Assembly (NCBI GenBank): GCA_030068145.1
Contig: JAPJBO010000245.1
Location: 186,001-250,000, forward strand
Direction: 5' to 3'
Origin: Diplonema papillatum
Taxonomy: Eukaryota; Euglenozoa; Diplonemea; Diplonemida; Diplonemidae
Length of the DNA stretch: 64,000 nt
Made by a program: the position numbers and the translations under genes. This document shows positions 21,520 through 33,070 of the stretch, piece after piece. Numbering within the stretch: position 1 is the first letter of the stretch; the number at the start of each line of letters is the position of its first letter. The notes under the pieces are model-generated. The model was not told the DNA's origin. It did no database searches and was given only the letters and a program-made list of their open reading frames with translations.

Positions 21520-21975
21520 CAAAACCTTCACATCCGTGTACCGTTATGGGCAAAAACTTCACATCCGCATACCGTTATGGGCAAAAACTTCACAATCGTG
21601 TACCGTTGTGGGCAAAAACTTCACAATCGTGTACCGTTATGGGCAAAAACTTCACAATCGTGTACCGTTATGGGCAAAAACCTCGGGTTGCGTTTCTGTG
21701 TTGATGTTGTTGGAGGGCTGATGCCCATAACGGTAGACAAATCTAAGTTTTTGCCCATAACGGTAGACAAATCTAAGTTTTTGCCCATAACGGTATAGTC
21801 GCAAGTTTTTGCCCATAACGGTATGAAGTTCTAAGTTTTTGCCCATAACGGTATAGTCGCTAAGTTTTTGCCCATAACGGTATGAAGTTCTAAGTTTTTG
21901 CCCATAACGGTATGGTCGCAAAGTTTTTGCCCATAACGGTATGGAAATCCAAGTTTTTGCCCATAACGGTTCCAC
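21520..21975. repeat. Foldback: inverted arrays of a 29-31-bp unit (GCCCATAACGGTA)
   Basis: Five units on the left read CCGTTATGGGCAAAAACTTCA (21540-21675); about nine units on the right read TTTTTGCCCATAACGGTA (21722-21970). The two arrays face each other around a ~45-bp unique centre, giving a large hairpin. Neighbouring units differ mostly in the bases between the cores. Confidence 0.9.
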
Positions 21976-21984
21976 ACTTGCTGT

Positions 21985-22400
21985 GTGGATTTTGGGTCCT
22001 TACTTTGGTCGAAGTTTTGGGTCCAAGTTATGGCCACCCAAACTTGGACCCACAGTTTTGTGGGTCCAAGTTTTGACTCCAAGTTTTGGTTCAAGTTTTG
22101 GGTCCAAGTATTGGGTCCAAGTTTTGGGTCCAAGTTTTGGGTCCAAGTTTTGGGTCCAAGTTTGGGTTCAAGTTTTGTGTCCAAGTGGGTCCAAGTTTTA
22201 GGTCAAAGTTTTGGGTCCAAGTTTTGGGTTCGAGTTTTGGGTTCAAGTATTGGGTCCAAGTTTTGGGTCCAAGTATTGGGTTCAAATTTGTGGGTCCAAG
22301 TTTGGCTCGGATTTTGGTTCAAGGTTTGGGTCCAAATTTTGGACCAACTTTTCCGCACGTTGGCGTGAAAAGCTCCTTCTTGCTTTTCATGCTCGCCTTT
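21985..22400. repeat. TTGGGTCCAAG array plus a conserved 60-bp block
   Basis: Some 20 short units of about 12-17 bp (GTTTTGGGTCCAA) occupy 22000-22340. They end in a block (22338-22400) with CGTGAAAAGCTC and CTTTTCATGCTCGCC. The same junction occurs at 59455-59572. A short inverted relative lies at 50265-50330. Confidence 0.85.
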
Positions 22401-22489
22401 AGCTGTTCAATGTGGCAATTTCTGTTGTGTTTTCCGCCAGTTCAATTCCGCCAACAGGAACTTCCTTCCACCCGCTGATCAATTCCCGG

Positions 22490-22940
22490 TATCTCTAGAT
22501 TTTGCGGGATGAAACCGGAATTATACAACATGCACGAAAACGAGGTTTCAAACTTTTTGGAGACTCAGCTCGAAGTCACTGCTCGGTGGAGCGCGCATGG
22601 CCGGGTGACGTTGGGTTACTGGCCCGTCCACATCATCAAGTAACCTGCCTTCTCCCAGCACAGCCGCCCGCACGCGTCAGACGGGCCAGTGAACCCAGGT
22701 CAACCCTCGTACGTTTCGGTGTGGGTGAAGCGAACTGGTCATGCTGGGGGGGGTCGAAGAAATTTCTGCATGATTCAAAATCGGTCAGGCCGTTTTTTGG
22801 CGCGGCTCATTTTTTGGTCTCAAAACCGGTTTGGGCAAAAACTTCACAATCGTGTACCGTTATGGGCAAAAACTTCACATCCGTGTACCGTTATGGGCAA
22901 AAACTTCGATTTCCATACCGTTATGGGCAAAACTTAGGCA
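22490..22940. mobile_element. Dispersed element copy, inverted relative at 49905-50245
   Basis: Shared landmarks in both copies include a CATGATTCAAAAT phrase, GGTCTCAAAACCGGTTTGGG and the terminal TGCC(C)...CTTAGG end. This copy carries three GTTATGGGCAAAAACTTC units; the other carries two diverged ones. Identity elsewhere is patchy, so these are old copies of a non-coding element of unknown class. Confidence 0.65.
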
Positions 22941-23854
22941 GGCACCTGACACATGCGGTAGGCCCTCCTCGGCATAGTGCCGTAGAAGGCGACGGTCTGC
23001 CCACTTGGGTGTGTTTGACCGTCACTTCTCCGTCTTAGTATTTGGGCGCCCGTTGTAGCACAAGGGTTCTGGCGAAGAGTATTCTGACGGGGTGGGTGTT
23101 GAGGAGTTTTTGCAGGCCGATGTTTTGCGTTGAAATATGTCTGTGGCTATTACTTTATCAGTTTCTTCATCGTCATTTCTTCTCTTCGCAGACCCCGTTC
23201 GTTCGTGGACTGTTTCATGTTCAAGGGCGCTGCTGGTTTTCGGTCAACCGTTCCCTAACGAATCATTCAAGATCGTCGCCTTTTTCCCCCTCCATGTTCA
23301 TACAAGTACAAAATATCCAGAGCAGCGAGTTGGTGGTACTGTTTCACGAATTCCGACGGGTGTGGGAGCTCGAGCTGACGCAGCTGATCGAAATTGCGCA
23401 TGCCGGCAAAAATAGTCGGTCGGTGTTGACGGAACCCCCACCTTTTTCCTTTTCAGCTGACGCAAGCGCCGCAGGTGGGTGTACCGATTGCTTGCAAGGA
23501 ACCGGCCCACAGGGAACACCCCCATACATTCCACTCGATTCTCGCGTACTGTAGTGAACAGTTGCGACTGACGCAAAAAGTGGCAGCATTCGGGTTCCTA
23601 GCCCCCGCATGTTCACGCAGGCAGGTACAGTGTGAAAACCTATGTACGCTTTTTTTTTTGACTTTTACGAGACCCCAACTGTTTGAGCTACCGTGTGCTG
23701 AAGGGGCTTCGCGTCCCACTCCCCCACTTGAAAGTTTGCTAAGGCCATTCTCAAAGAGACCATCTTCTGCTTCGTCAAGACGTGCGCTCTGCAGGTACAG
23801 TGTGAACACCTGGGTGTGCTTTTTTGTACTTTTACGAGACCCTTAGAATGCGTT
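22941..23854. other. Spacer, no recognised gene
   Basis: Overlapping short frames on both strands with no domain. The phrase GGTACAGTGTGAA occurs at 23625 and 23795 with a shared T-rich continuation, a partial direct repeat about 170 bp apart. Confidence 0.4.
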
Positions 23855-24019
23855 AGAAAAAAAAGACAGGCGCTTCGTTGTGTTTGTGCGTGCCGGGCGA
23901 TCGTTTTCCCACTTGTATTTACCCTGTGTATATTCAGGCAAGGAATTCTGATCAACCACCAAAACACGGTCTTTTTAGCCTGCACAATACATTGAAGGGC
24001 AACCCGCAAGATTGTTAGT
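23855..24019. repeat. Second copy of the dispersed repeat at 988-1157
   Basis: Same orientation and order of phrases as the first copy, including CACTTGTATTTACCCTGTG and GAAGGGCAACCCGC. It ends exactly where the inverted-repeat element at 24030 begins. Confidence 0.75.
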
Positions 24020-24029
24020 CACGGTTGGC

Positions 24030-25235
24030 AGATAATCACGATTATTACCTATTATTAGATTTCCGAAATCCGCCCCAAAATACTAGATTTTATTAGAAAT
24101 TATTAGATATTATTACCTGATTAGGGTAGGCGGTTTTTTTTTTTGGCCCATGTCCGCGCGCGCGTAAATTTTGGGAACCCCCGGAAAAAAAAAAACTTTT
24201 GCCAAAAAATTTACTTTTGGGATCTGTGCATTGGAACCGGTCGTGAGAGCGACTGCAGGCGTAGTCACGAGCGTGTCCGGCTCGCGAAAAGTCGAAAACC
24301 TGTTCATCACACCGATACTTCACGGCGATGCAAATCGCGTAGACTTTGTTTACCTCAGTGTATTGACTTTGAAGCTGACTATGCCCGGTGCTGGGTTGGT
24401 GCGCTGGGCAAGCAATATCGTGCTACTTTGACGTTGGTGTCAATCTAAACAGCAAGATTTGCGTAGCTCCTGCTGGACGCAGTCGAAGCACGCGGGATAC
24501 AAGCACAGCCTCAGCCTCGAAACCGTGCGCGGTTTTACCGGCAAGGCATGTCGGGAGGTTTTGCCACTGTGGTGCGATTATCACACAGAACCAGTCCGGG
24601 GCAGTGCACGCGTCTATGCCTTCCGACGCCTCAAGCAGCTACTAGTATCTGAGACTGTATGACCGTGACATCGCAATGGGGCATGTCAGAAGAGAGATAA
24701 GAGATTGACGGACACCCGCGCAATCGACAGTCCTCTGGGTCACTGCTTTATTGTTCGCAGCGTACCTAGCGAACCGCGATCTCGAGTTCAAACCCGAGTG
24801 TTTTTTCTCCTGTGGCATCGTCTATCATCTGCAGCCTCCGACTATGGAAGGTTTTGTCGAAACGCACCCCGCGCGGCGTTCAGGACTGTTGAACTCTAGA
24901 CTGCCACCGCAACCCCTCGGACACATCAAGTTCATCTTCACACTCACCTTTGAGCTCGTCGTCAAGAAATTCTACCAACAACGGGCACAAAAGTGCCAAC
25001 AGCGGACTGGCCAGTAGTATAGCCGGCACATATGGTGTGACATCCAGTAGCAGAAAGTCTTGTGGCAAAAGTTTTTTTTTTCTGAAAAGTTTTTTTTTTG
25101 CGCGCGCGCGCGCGCGTAAGTTTCTGTGGGCCGACGGACATGGGCCAAAAAAAAAAAAAAACCGCCTACCCTTATTAGAAATTATTACCCATTATTAGAT
25201 ATTATTACCAGGTAATAATCCATTATTACCTGACT
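24030..25235. mobile_element. 1.2-kb inverted-repeat element with TTATTA-rich ends
   Basis: Left arm (about 24030-24200) and right arm (about 25060-25235) are complementary through AGATATTATTACC, GGGTAGGCGG with a T-run, GGCCCATGTCCG, a CG-dinucleotide run and CTTTTGCCA. The interior of ~860 bp has short frames, none recognised. Probably a non-autonomous DNA element. The ends are rich in short TAATAAT repeats, so the exact tips and target duplication cannot be fixed by eye. Confidence 0.75.
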
Positions 25236-26534
<1,299 letters not shown>

Positions 26535-27701
26535 GTACGAACAATGACAGTCAGGCTGGCTGAGGAGATGGGGTGATCCGATAGGGCGAAAATGTTTCTT
26601 AGGTTTGAAGAGCGGGGGAGGAGTGCTCGCCGTATTAGGCGGTGGATGGTACGATAAACTAGCTTGAACTACGAGGAGGGGTGAGACCTAGAGCGGGCAA
26701 AGCAACGCCAACCCCATACGGACGGTGGATATGCGCGGGTGGACATGTTGGTTCCCCATATTCGACGGCGTGTGCGGTGCTTTTGCACCACCAGCGACCC
26801 TCCGCAAACCCGCAAACCGTTTCGCAAACCCCTTAGTGGGTACGATTTCCGTTTTCACGCGGATCCACGTCCCAGTCTCTGGCTCGACGAACCACGTACC
26901 TATTGGCCCCCGGGTCTATTATCCACAGATCTCTTCATCGGAGCTGATCTCGAGCAAAAAGTCGTCGAAAAAGGTCTGGCCGGCTTCCAGGAGCCAGGAT
27001 CAGGCCCACAGTCGTAGTGGGGGACGGTCGCAGCCCTCGTTTTTTTCTGGATATCCTGCTTTGCGGTAGTTTGAGGGCGTCGAAGCTGGTGAATTTCTGC
27101 CCACCCACGCACCCCTTGGAGGATGGGTTTGAGACATGTTTTCCGCTGGATGGGTACAGAAGGCTGGCCAACACAGACAAAGCATGCTGAAAACTCCGGT
27201 GCCGGACAGAAAGGCCCCAGTGGTCCCTCCCAATGACACGAGCACAATCACGAGGCGCGGTCCGAGGACCGCCCCACACGAGTACTGTCTAACAGCAGTT
27301 GCCCGTACCATTGTCGGTCGAACTCAACCAGTGCTTTTTTTGGCTTCAAAAACGGGTCCATTTTAAAAAAAAAAAAATAGAGAAATATATATAATAGTTC
27401 TTGACACGAATGTTCGCACCCTCTGCCCCCCCGTCCGTATGAAGCCAAAAACGAGGATTTGTTCTTCGCGTGTGCGGGGAATAAGCCTCTGGGAGGGGGG
27501 ATTTCCTGGATGAGCACTTCTTTTTTTTTTTGTGTGTTAACAATGCATTGTTGGTACTAAAAATTAGTAGTTGGCAGCGTATTACATGAAACTTACCAAA
27601 GCAGGAGAGTTCCGCTAGTGCGGACAAACAAACGGAAGCGCCATACTAATTTTTTTTTGGTTGGTTTCAGTGTTCCCGCTAAGGCCGATGACCCGGTCTT
27701 T
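26535..27701. other. Spacer with one inverted dispersed-repeat copy
   Basis: Positions 26880-26985 are an inverted copy of the GAAAAATAGACCCGGGG family. Overlapping frames on both strands near 26740-27370 have no recognisable domain. Confidence 0.4.
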
Positions 27702-28148
27702 TTAACAATGGCTCCTTGGCTTTTTTTTTTGTTCGTTCGCTGGGCTGTGGCTGGGTTTTTTCTCCAGTATGTGGTTCATGGGGTACCGTTCGGATTGAAC
27801 GCACCAACAGTTGCAGCTGCTCCTGGTGGAGCCCCAGTTGTGTTCAACGAACACCGGCCGCTCTTGCATCAAGGTAGTCAGCTCGCTTTGCAACAGAGCA
27901 GCCCAGAGCTTCTTTCGTCGTTGTACGACGCTGTCAATCGACGTTGACAATCCGAATCTAGCGGCCAGTTTGAGCTTGGCATTCAGCGAGTTATCGAGTT
28001 CCCGAAGGCCCGCAGCATCCACCCGCGAGAGGCTGCCAATCGTCTCTGGACGGCTCACCTTCGGAACTGCGCCGAACAGAGTCGTCTGCTGCAGCTTTTT
28101 CTGCGCTCCGTCCTCGTTATCCTGACAACTGCACTTTTGTCCAGGCAT
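27702..28148 (-). CDS. Hypothetical 148-residue protein, possible transposon fragment
   Basis: I do not recognise a family. From the ATG at 28148 the frame starts MPGQKCSCQDNEDGAQKKLQ, continues with TTLFGAVPKVSRPETIGSL and an Arg/Leu/Lys-rich helical part (RELDNSLNAKLKLAARFGL, VVQRRKKLWAALLQSELTTL), then turns into low-complexity Cys/Ser and Lys-rich sequence and stops. The first ~105 residues have normal protein composition and an amphipathic, possibly coiled-coil middle. The tail looks non-coding, so an exon border near 27825 is likely. No neighbours give context. It might be a piece of a transposase N-terminal region or an unrelated small gene. Confidence 0.35.
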   Translation of the reverse strand: MPGQKCSCQDNEDGAQKKLQQTTLFGAVPKVSRPETIGSLSRVDAAGLRELDNSLNAKLKLAARFGLSTSIDSVVQRRKKLWAALLQSELTTLMQERPVFVEHNWGSTRSSCNCWCVQSERYPMNHILEKKPSHSPANEQKKKPRSHC

Positions 28149-28229
28149 TTTGTTCACGAGAGTCCCTCTTTCCTGCTGAACTGTTGATGAGATTAGCCCA
28201 CCTGCACTGCTGCTCAATGCCTCGGCCTA

Positions 28230-28400
28230 CTGCACTGGTTGGTTGCAGCCGGTCTTTTTTGCCAAAAAAAAAAAGGTCGGCTAGCCGGTCTTTTTTCGGC
28301 AAAAAAAAAGACCGGCCTTTTTTTGGCGGGTGTTTTTTGAAGAATTTTTGGTGTCATAAAAGACCGGCTTTTTTCTTAGCGGGAGCACTGGTTGGTTTCG
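28230..28400. repeat. Clustered AGACCGGC inverted and direct repeats with A/T runs
   Basis: GCCGGTCTTTTTT phrases and their complement alternate four or five times between A and T runs, giving strong local hairpins. Probably nested ends of small inverted-repeat elements. Confidence 0.6.
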
Positions 28401-28483
28401 TTTAGCTTTCCCACGTGCGGCGCCGTTGTTCCGGATAGATTCCCTTCAGCAGAGTGAAAGCACTTTTTTTATACTGTTTCCCT

Positions 28484-28514
<31 letters not shown>

Positions 28515-28524
28515 TTTTTTTTTT
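28484..28524. repeat. 29-base G run followed by 12 T
   Basis: The longest homopolymer in the window. G runs of 17-20 also occur at 1812, 9135 and 19555, and several 10-15-base runs elsewhere. Confidence 0.95.
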
Positions 28525-29031
28525 CTCTGCTGGATGTTGGATCGGTGACGATGGGGAAACGGGGCCCACCTGGGCCCATTCGTGGGCCTTCGGAGACCCC
28601 TTTACCTCGACTCAGCCCGTCAAAAACCGTTTGGGACCCGTTTTGGGCCACACAGATGGGGGTTCGGGGCCAGTATGGGGTGATGTTAAAAAGGTTTTTA
28701 TTAGTGCAAAGGGGGGGGGGGGTTTGGCATCGTCCCATTTGATTTACGTAGCTACTTTGACCGTGTGTACGGTCGATGGTGCGAACCCTGTATTGACGAT
28801 GGGATCTGAGGCCCCGCTGCAACCGAGGAGTACACAGTACTCGTAGTGACCAGATCTGAGGCCCCGCTGCCACTCGTAGTGACTTCGACTGCCAAATTCA
28901 GGCGTGCCGTCTTTAATTCACGGCTCTCGGTCTCCCGCAGCCCTTCGGCGTGAGAAACTTGTGCAACGCAAATGAACGACATAGTGACGGGAAATTGATC
29001 CTCCAACTCTGGAGTCACGGCTCTTTCGACG
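28525..29031. other. No recognised gene
   Basis: Unique-looking sequence with a G run near 28711-28722 and a short direct repeat GATCTGAGGCCCCGCTGC at 28802 and 28853. No domain is visible in any frame. Confidence 0.4.
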
Positions 29032-29081
29032 CGTTGCAGAACAGTGCTTGCCCGTGACAAACACTGTTCTGCAACGCGCAC
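29032..29081. repeat. 17-bp hairpin (CGCGTTGCAGAACAGTG)
   Basis: The arm CGCGTTGCAGAACAGTG is followed after about 15 bases by its exact complement. No T-run follows. It looks like a minimal inverted-repeat remnant. Confidence 0.85.
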
Positions 29082-29749
29082 GCTTCCAGTACGTGCACGC
29101 CCGTGCTCAAGACGGTTTCGCCGGACCCTTCAGAGATACCGACCTTCAACAGGGAGAAGCTTGGGGTTGCATTCTTCTACAGAGTGAACCGATGCATCTC
29201 GTCTTGCCTTCTTGCGTTTGCGGTGGGGGAATGGGGGGGTGAAGGAAGCATTTCCTGTATCGGACTCGACGCTAACTCGTTGCTTCAGCCCACTCACCGC
29301 TGCCTTGCCGCTGCGCTCTCTTGATAGCGTACCCGTTTGCAAAAACACTCTTACTTTGTAAAACGCTCTTACTTCGTCATTTCGGCGGCTTTTTTGTGTT
29401 TCCGGCGATATTCCGACGATCCCGTGGGACGTACAGATTGGCGTCTTTCGTTGTTTGTGTTGTGAGGTTCACGCCGTGTGCGGGCGCAAGGCGAAACGGC
29501 AAGGTGCGGGCTTCAGACTCTTGAGTGGCTCTCCGAAGGGATGAAGGTGCGGGTAAAGGCTTCGGCGGGTGCGGACTTCAGACTCTTGAGTGGCTCTCCG
29601 AAGGGATGAAATCTCTTCGCAAGCGGAGGCCGCCCTCGGAAGCCGAAGCTGAGGAAGTGCGAAGAAGTGCATTGTTCTGTTGATGAGTGCGTGCCGAAAG
29701 AACACACACCCAAAAACCGTACACCGCGAGAGTAGGAGAAAGTAGAAAA
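29082..29749. other. No recognised gene; short direct repeat
   Basis: GACTCTTGAGTGGCTCTCC occurs at 29515 and 29579 within an imperfect ~64-bp tandem pair. The phrase GGACGTACAGATTGG near 29427 recurs near 33507. No gene is supported. Confidence 0.45.
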
Positions 29750-29844
29750 GGGAAACTAGAGTTTTCGTTGACCTGGGCTCAGGGTAGTGCGGTCAACGAA
29801 AACTCTAGTTTCCCTTTTTCGTTGACCGCACTACCCTGAGCCCA
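29750..29844. repeat. Two interleaved 24-bp inverted repeats (A-B-A'-B')
   Basis: A (29750-29773) pairs with A' (29791-29814), and B (29774-29797) pairs with B' (29821-29844). The pairings are exact. B and A' share the 7 bases GGTCAAC, so both stems cannot form completely at once. Confidence 0.95.
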
Positions 29845-32576
29845 AATCCTGGACGTGGTTTCAGGTGGCAAATTTGGCAAATGATCATGATCAGAAGGTC
29901 CTACTTGGGCGGTTCAGTTTCCTCACACATTGCATGTGGCTAAAAATAATACTCTCCTCCTCGCCCGTCTCGCTGCTCTCGTCCTTGCTGCCGCGTGATG
30001 CCAGACTGATGGTGCGTAACAAACGTAGAAAGGTCATGCAGAGATTCGTGTGTATGCCACGAACTTCCTCGCACTTGGCTTCGATCTTACGACAAAAAAA
30101 ATCGGGTGTACACAACCCAAAACGCGTGGAAATGTACATCCGAAAATCAGCGACTCCAGCTTCGCCCAGCTTTGACTCCAGCTTCTGAGGCCGTGTATCT
30201 TCGTAAAAATGGCCGCAAAAACATCCTCTCTCGATTCTCGAATATGGAATGGGCTGGCGAGCCGGGAAAAAAAAAACGAGAGAGAGGATAACGGGGGACA
30301 ATTGATGTCTCTATTTTGCTCTTTCGCTTCCGTTGGCGAGACTTTTGCTTGTTTAGTCACGAAAGCATGTCAAGGCAGATATTCTGCCTCTCATGCATGG
30401 TTTACGCTAGCATGGGGAAATGCAAGACCGGCGACACGAAACACAGGTAAATCTGGGTTTAGTGGCGGGTGAGCGTTCAACTAACGGGACCCAGGTGTCG
30501 AGTATTTTTTTACGTAAGCAGAATCAGGACGCAAGAGAAGACGCCACGGATGGCGGTGACGAGTTTCTCAAACTCCTCCAACGCTTCATGTTCGGCAGAA
30601 AGAATAAAGGGCAGCAACGATTGTTCGCGGAGCGAGGAGGCAGAAGGTATCAGCGGCTCCTGTCACAACCCCGCTGATAGGGTGAACAACGCGGCTATTT
30701 GTTGTTTCTGCGATATAGACCTGTTCGCGTGAGCCGGTCCTCCCCCGGTTAAACATCTGATAGACTGCGATCGACTATAATCGTTGAGTTTAGAATGCAG
30801 AATATCTGTAGCGATGGCCTGTATTGGCGATGGTCTGTATTCGCACGAGGCGACTATGATAGCCTACGATTGTTGAGGTTAGAATGCAGAATATCTGTAG
30901 CCATGGCGTGCATTAGCACCTGGATCCTACCTCTTCGATGACGTACCGCGTCGTGTCGTGCATCGAACTGCCTGCTGCTGTGCACTTGGGAGCAGGGGCG
31001 GACCGGCTCACACTGTGCGTTCTTTCAGGTCAAATACCGTTAACGTTTGCATTGGGTTCTTGGGTTAAGCTGCAACGAGCCCTGCTCTCAAAGGAGGCAG
31101 ATGCACTGGTTTCCCGGAGAAACGAAAGAAAATGCAAAACAATCATCCCCTCCCCCACCCCCCCAAGAGACCCGTGCATGGTATACTTTTGTTGCGTACA
31201 GTTCTGTGTGGTTCGCTCGAGGCCGTTGATTTGCTGCTTTTTTGGTAGACTGCTACTTATTCAAAGCCGGGAGCTTTCTGAAAGTCACCGGTTGATAAAT
31301 GAGGCGGGGCGGGGTTGTTGTAAGATAGGTGTGCGGATCTTTGTCTGAGCCAGGGGTGTATGGAGTCCCGGGGGGTTTTGGAGGTTTTTCCTGACGGGGT
31401 CCCGGGGGTTTTCTAACTTTCGTACAGGGCAAAAACTGCCTGTTTGCCACCCATTTGGGGTCTGTAAGTCTCCGGAATGGCTTATTGGCAACTTCTATCT
31501 CATCTGCAAGCGCAAGGCCCCAACAGCATGATTTAAAGGGAAAGTGCATCCTCCAAGGCTGCATCCTGGAATTCGTCATCGTCCAGGCATTTGGAACGTA
31601 GTCGTAGACTACCTCGGAGCACGTTGGACCGCAACGCAAGCAGCAGTGTAGCTTAGAGGTAGCCTGTGGCTAAGTTCCACATGCCTGTGTCTGGTTCGTG
31701 TGTTGTGTGTCCCTGCTGGTAGGTACATAGTGAATTGACCACATGGCGCACAAAAGTGAGGAGCCATGCAGGAGATTCGTGTTTCATCTCGCATGAGCTC
31801 CAGAATGTTGTCAAGCTGACTTGCACATAGTGGCATCCGTTGTCAGCAGCTGCGGCACCGCAAGAACACATCTTTGGATGTGTGACCAGTTATCTCCAAA
31901 AGTTGCCGTCCTGTTGTTCGGGTTACACTCGAAAGACAGAAGGAACTCGACACACTTGCTGGGATGCGCATGTTGATTTGCCAGTCGCTTTTGTTTGACT
32001 GAGGCTGGTTTCTGTGAGTACACAGGTGCAGATACCAGTCTCCTTCACAGGCGAACCTCTCCGACTACACACAACCCAAACCTAGAAAAAAAGTGCATGT
32101 GCAGTGAAAGTTTGAAAAAATCCCTGTATGAACGTTAGAAAAAAAGTTGCGTGTTCAAAAACCCGGGTCCGGGGTCCCGGGTTACATACACCCCTGGTCT
32201 GAGCATTTCTTTTTTTTTTTTGTGACGAGCCTGTTCTTTTTGCGCAGCCGACGATGTACGTTCATGATGTCTGGCTTCGCGATGTTGCTTGCTTTCGGGG
32301 TTCTTTTCCTTTTCCTGCTGATCTTCTTTTGTGTTTCCGGCATTCTTCGCTCAGTCCGTTTCATTATTCGTTTCTTTTGCGTGTCCGCTCTTAACTTCGT
32401 TGGTTGATTCTGGCCATCATACGTCTAACTTCCACAGTTCTACCCGAAAAGGTTTCCCCCTCCCTGGGAAGTGTGCTGGATGGGACGAAAAGCAACGGGG
32501 CAAGCAAACACGTTCTCAACTTTACTTACTACCCGGCCCGTGCTGCGGCGGCGGCGAGAGGGGTCTCCGTATCCGT
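29845..32576. other. Spacer, no recognised gene
   Basis: Fragments of dispersed repeats occur at 30365-30420 (CTCATGCATG, GCTAGCAT, also near 8815) and 30430-30510. Frames up to ~135 residues show no domain. A tRNA-like D and anticodon arm pattern near 31640 was considered and rejected. Confidence 0.4.
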
Positions 32577-32662
32577 TCACTAGTAACATACGAGTGATCT
32601 TACTGGTAAGAAATCGTCGTAAAAATGACTTGTGCGCTAGCCATTCTTACTAGTGAATGAGT
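32577..32662. repeat. Tiny inverted-repeat element (TTCACTAGTAA ends)
   Basis: TTCACTAGTAAC on the left faces TTACTAGTGAATG on the right across about 65 bp. Phrases of the same kind (ACTAGTAAGAA) occur around 18400-18450, so this is probably a MITE family member. Confidence 0.5.
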
Positions 32663-32784
32663 CCACTTTTCTGAAAAACGAAAAGAGCCCTGAAGGGATC
32701 CGATTCGCGTCGCTGCGCGGCAAAGCGGCCTGGCGGCCAAACACTGGCCGTCTTCCTCGCCGGCACACGCATTTTCTTTTTTTG

Positions 32785-33070
32785 GACAAGCACCTGCTTT
32801 GTAGGAGGCTGCTGGCAGGCTGCAAAAGATCAAAGGAGGTAAATGTGCTGTTGCGCAAGCGTTCAACAAAAAAAAGACCCACTTTTGTAGTTGTATTGTG
32901 TCTCCCCCCCTCTAGCCTTCTTCGAAGTAAGCACAAGGCAGCCCCTCGAGTATTTTCAAGTAAGCCAGAACCCAGTCTAGAGGAATGCGTGAGTTACTCA
33001 GGGCACATCGGATTTATCGGGCGACGACTAGCTTCGGCGAACGGCAACTTCCAAATTAACATCCAGATCC
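32785..33070. repeat. Composite dispersed repeat (matches 2255-2460 and 8936-9030)
   Basis: 32785-32955 matches 2255-2460 with one ~50-bp gap, sharing AAAGATCAAAGGAGGTAAATG and AAGCACAAGGCAGCCCCTCG. 32962-33070 is the reverse complement of 8936-9030 in the molybdenum cofactor gene intron. The adjoining positions suggest one larger element of which the others are parts. Confidence 0.75.

Noticed and set aside
24171-25017. Short frames inside the 1.2-kb inverted-repeat element as transposase remains
   Set aside because: No recognisable catalytic or zinc-finger motif, and frame breaks are frequent.
31636-31715. Possible tRNA: GTAGCTTAGAGGTAGCC with the anticodon arm TGTGG-CTAAGTT-CCACA
   Set aside because: The D and anticodon arms fold well, but the T arm and acceptor stem cannot be formed and the B-box match is poor. 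A covariance scan would decide.
32147-32407. Hydrophobic frame with Phe/Leu-rich stretches resembling a small membrane protein
   Set aside because: It follows from a T-rich sequence with homopolymers, has no conserved motif, and its codon use differs from the clear host genes.
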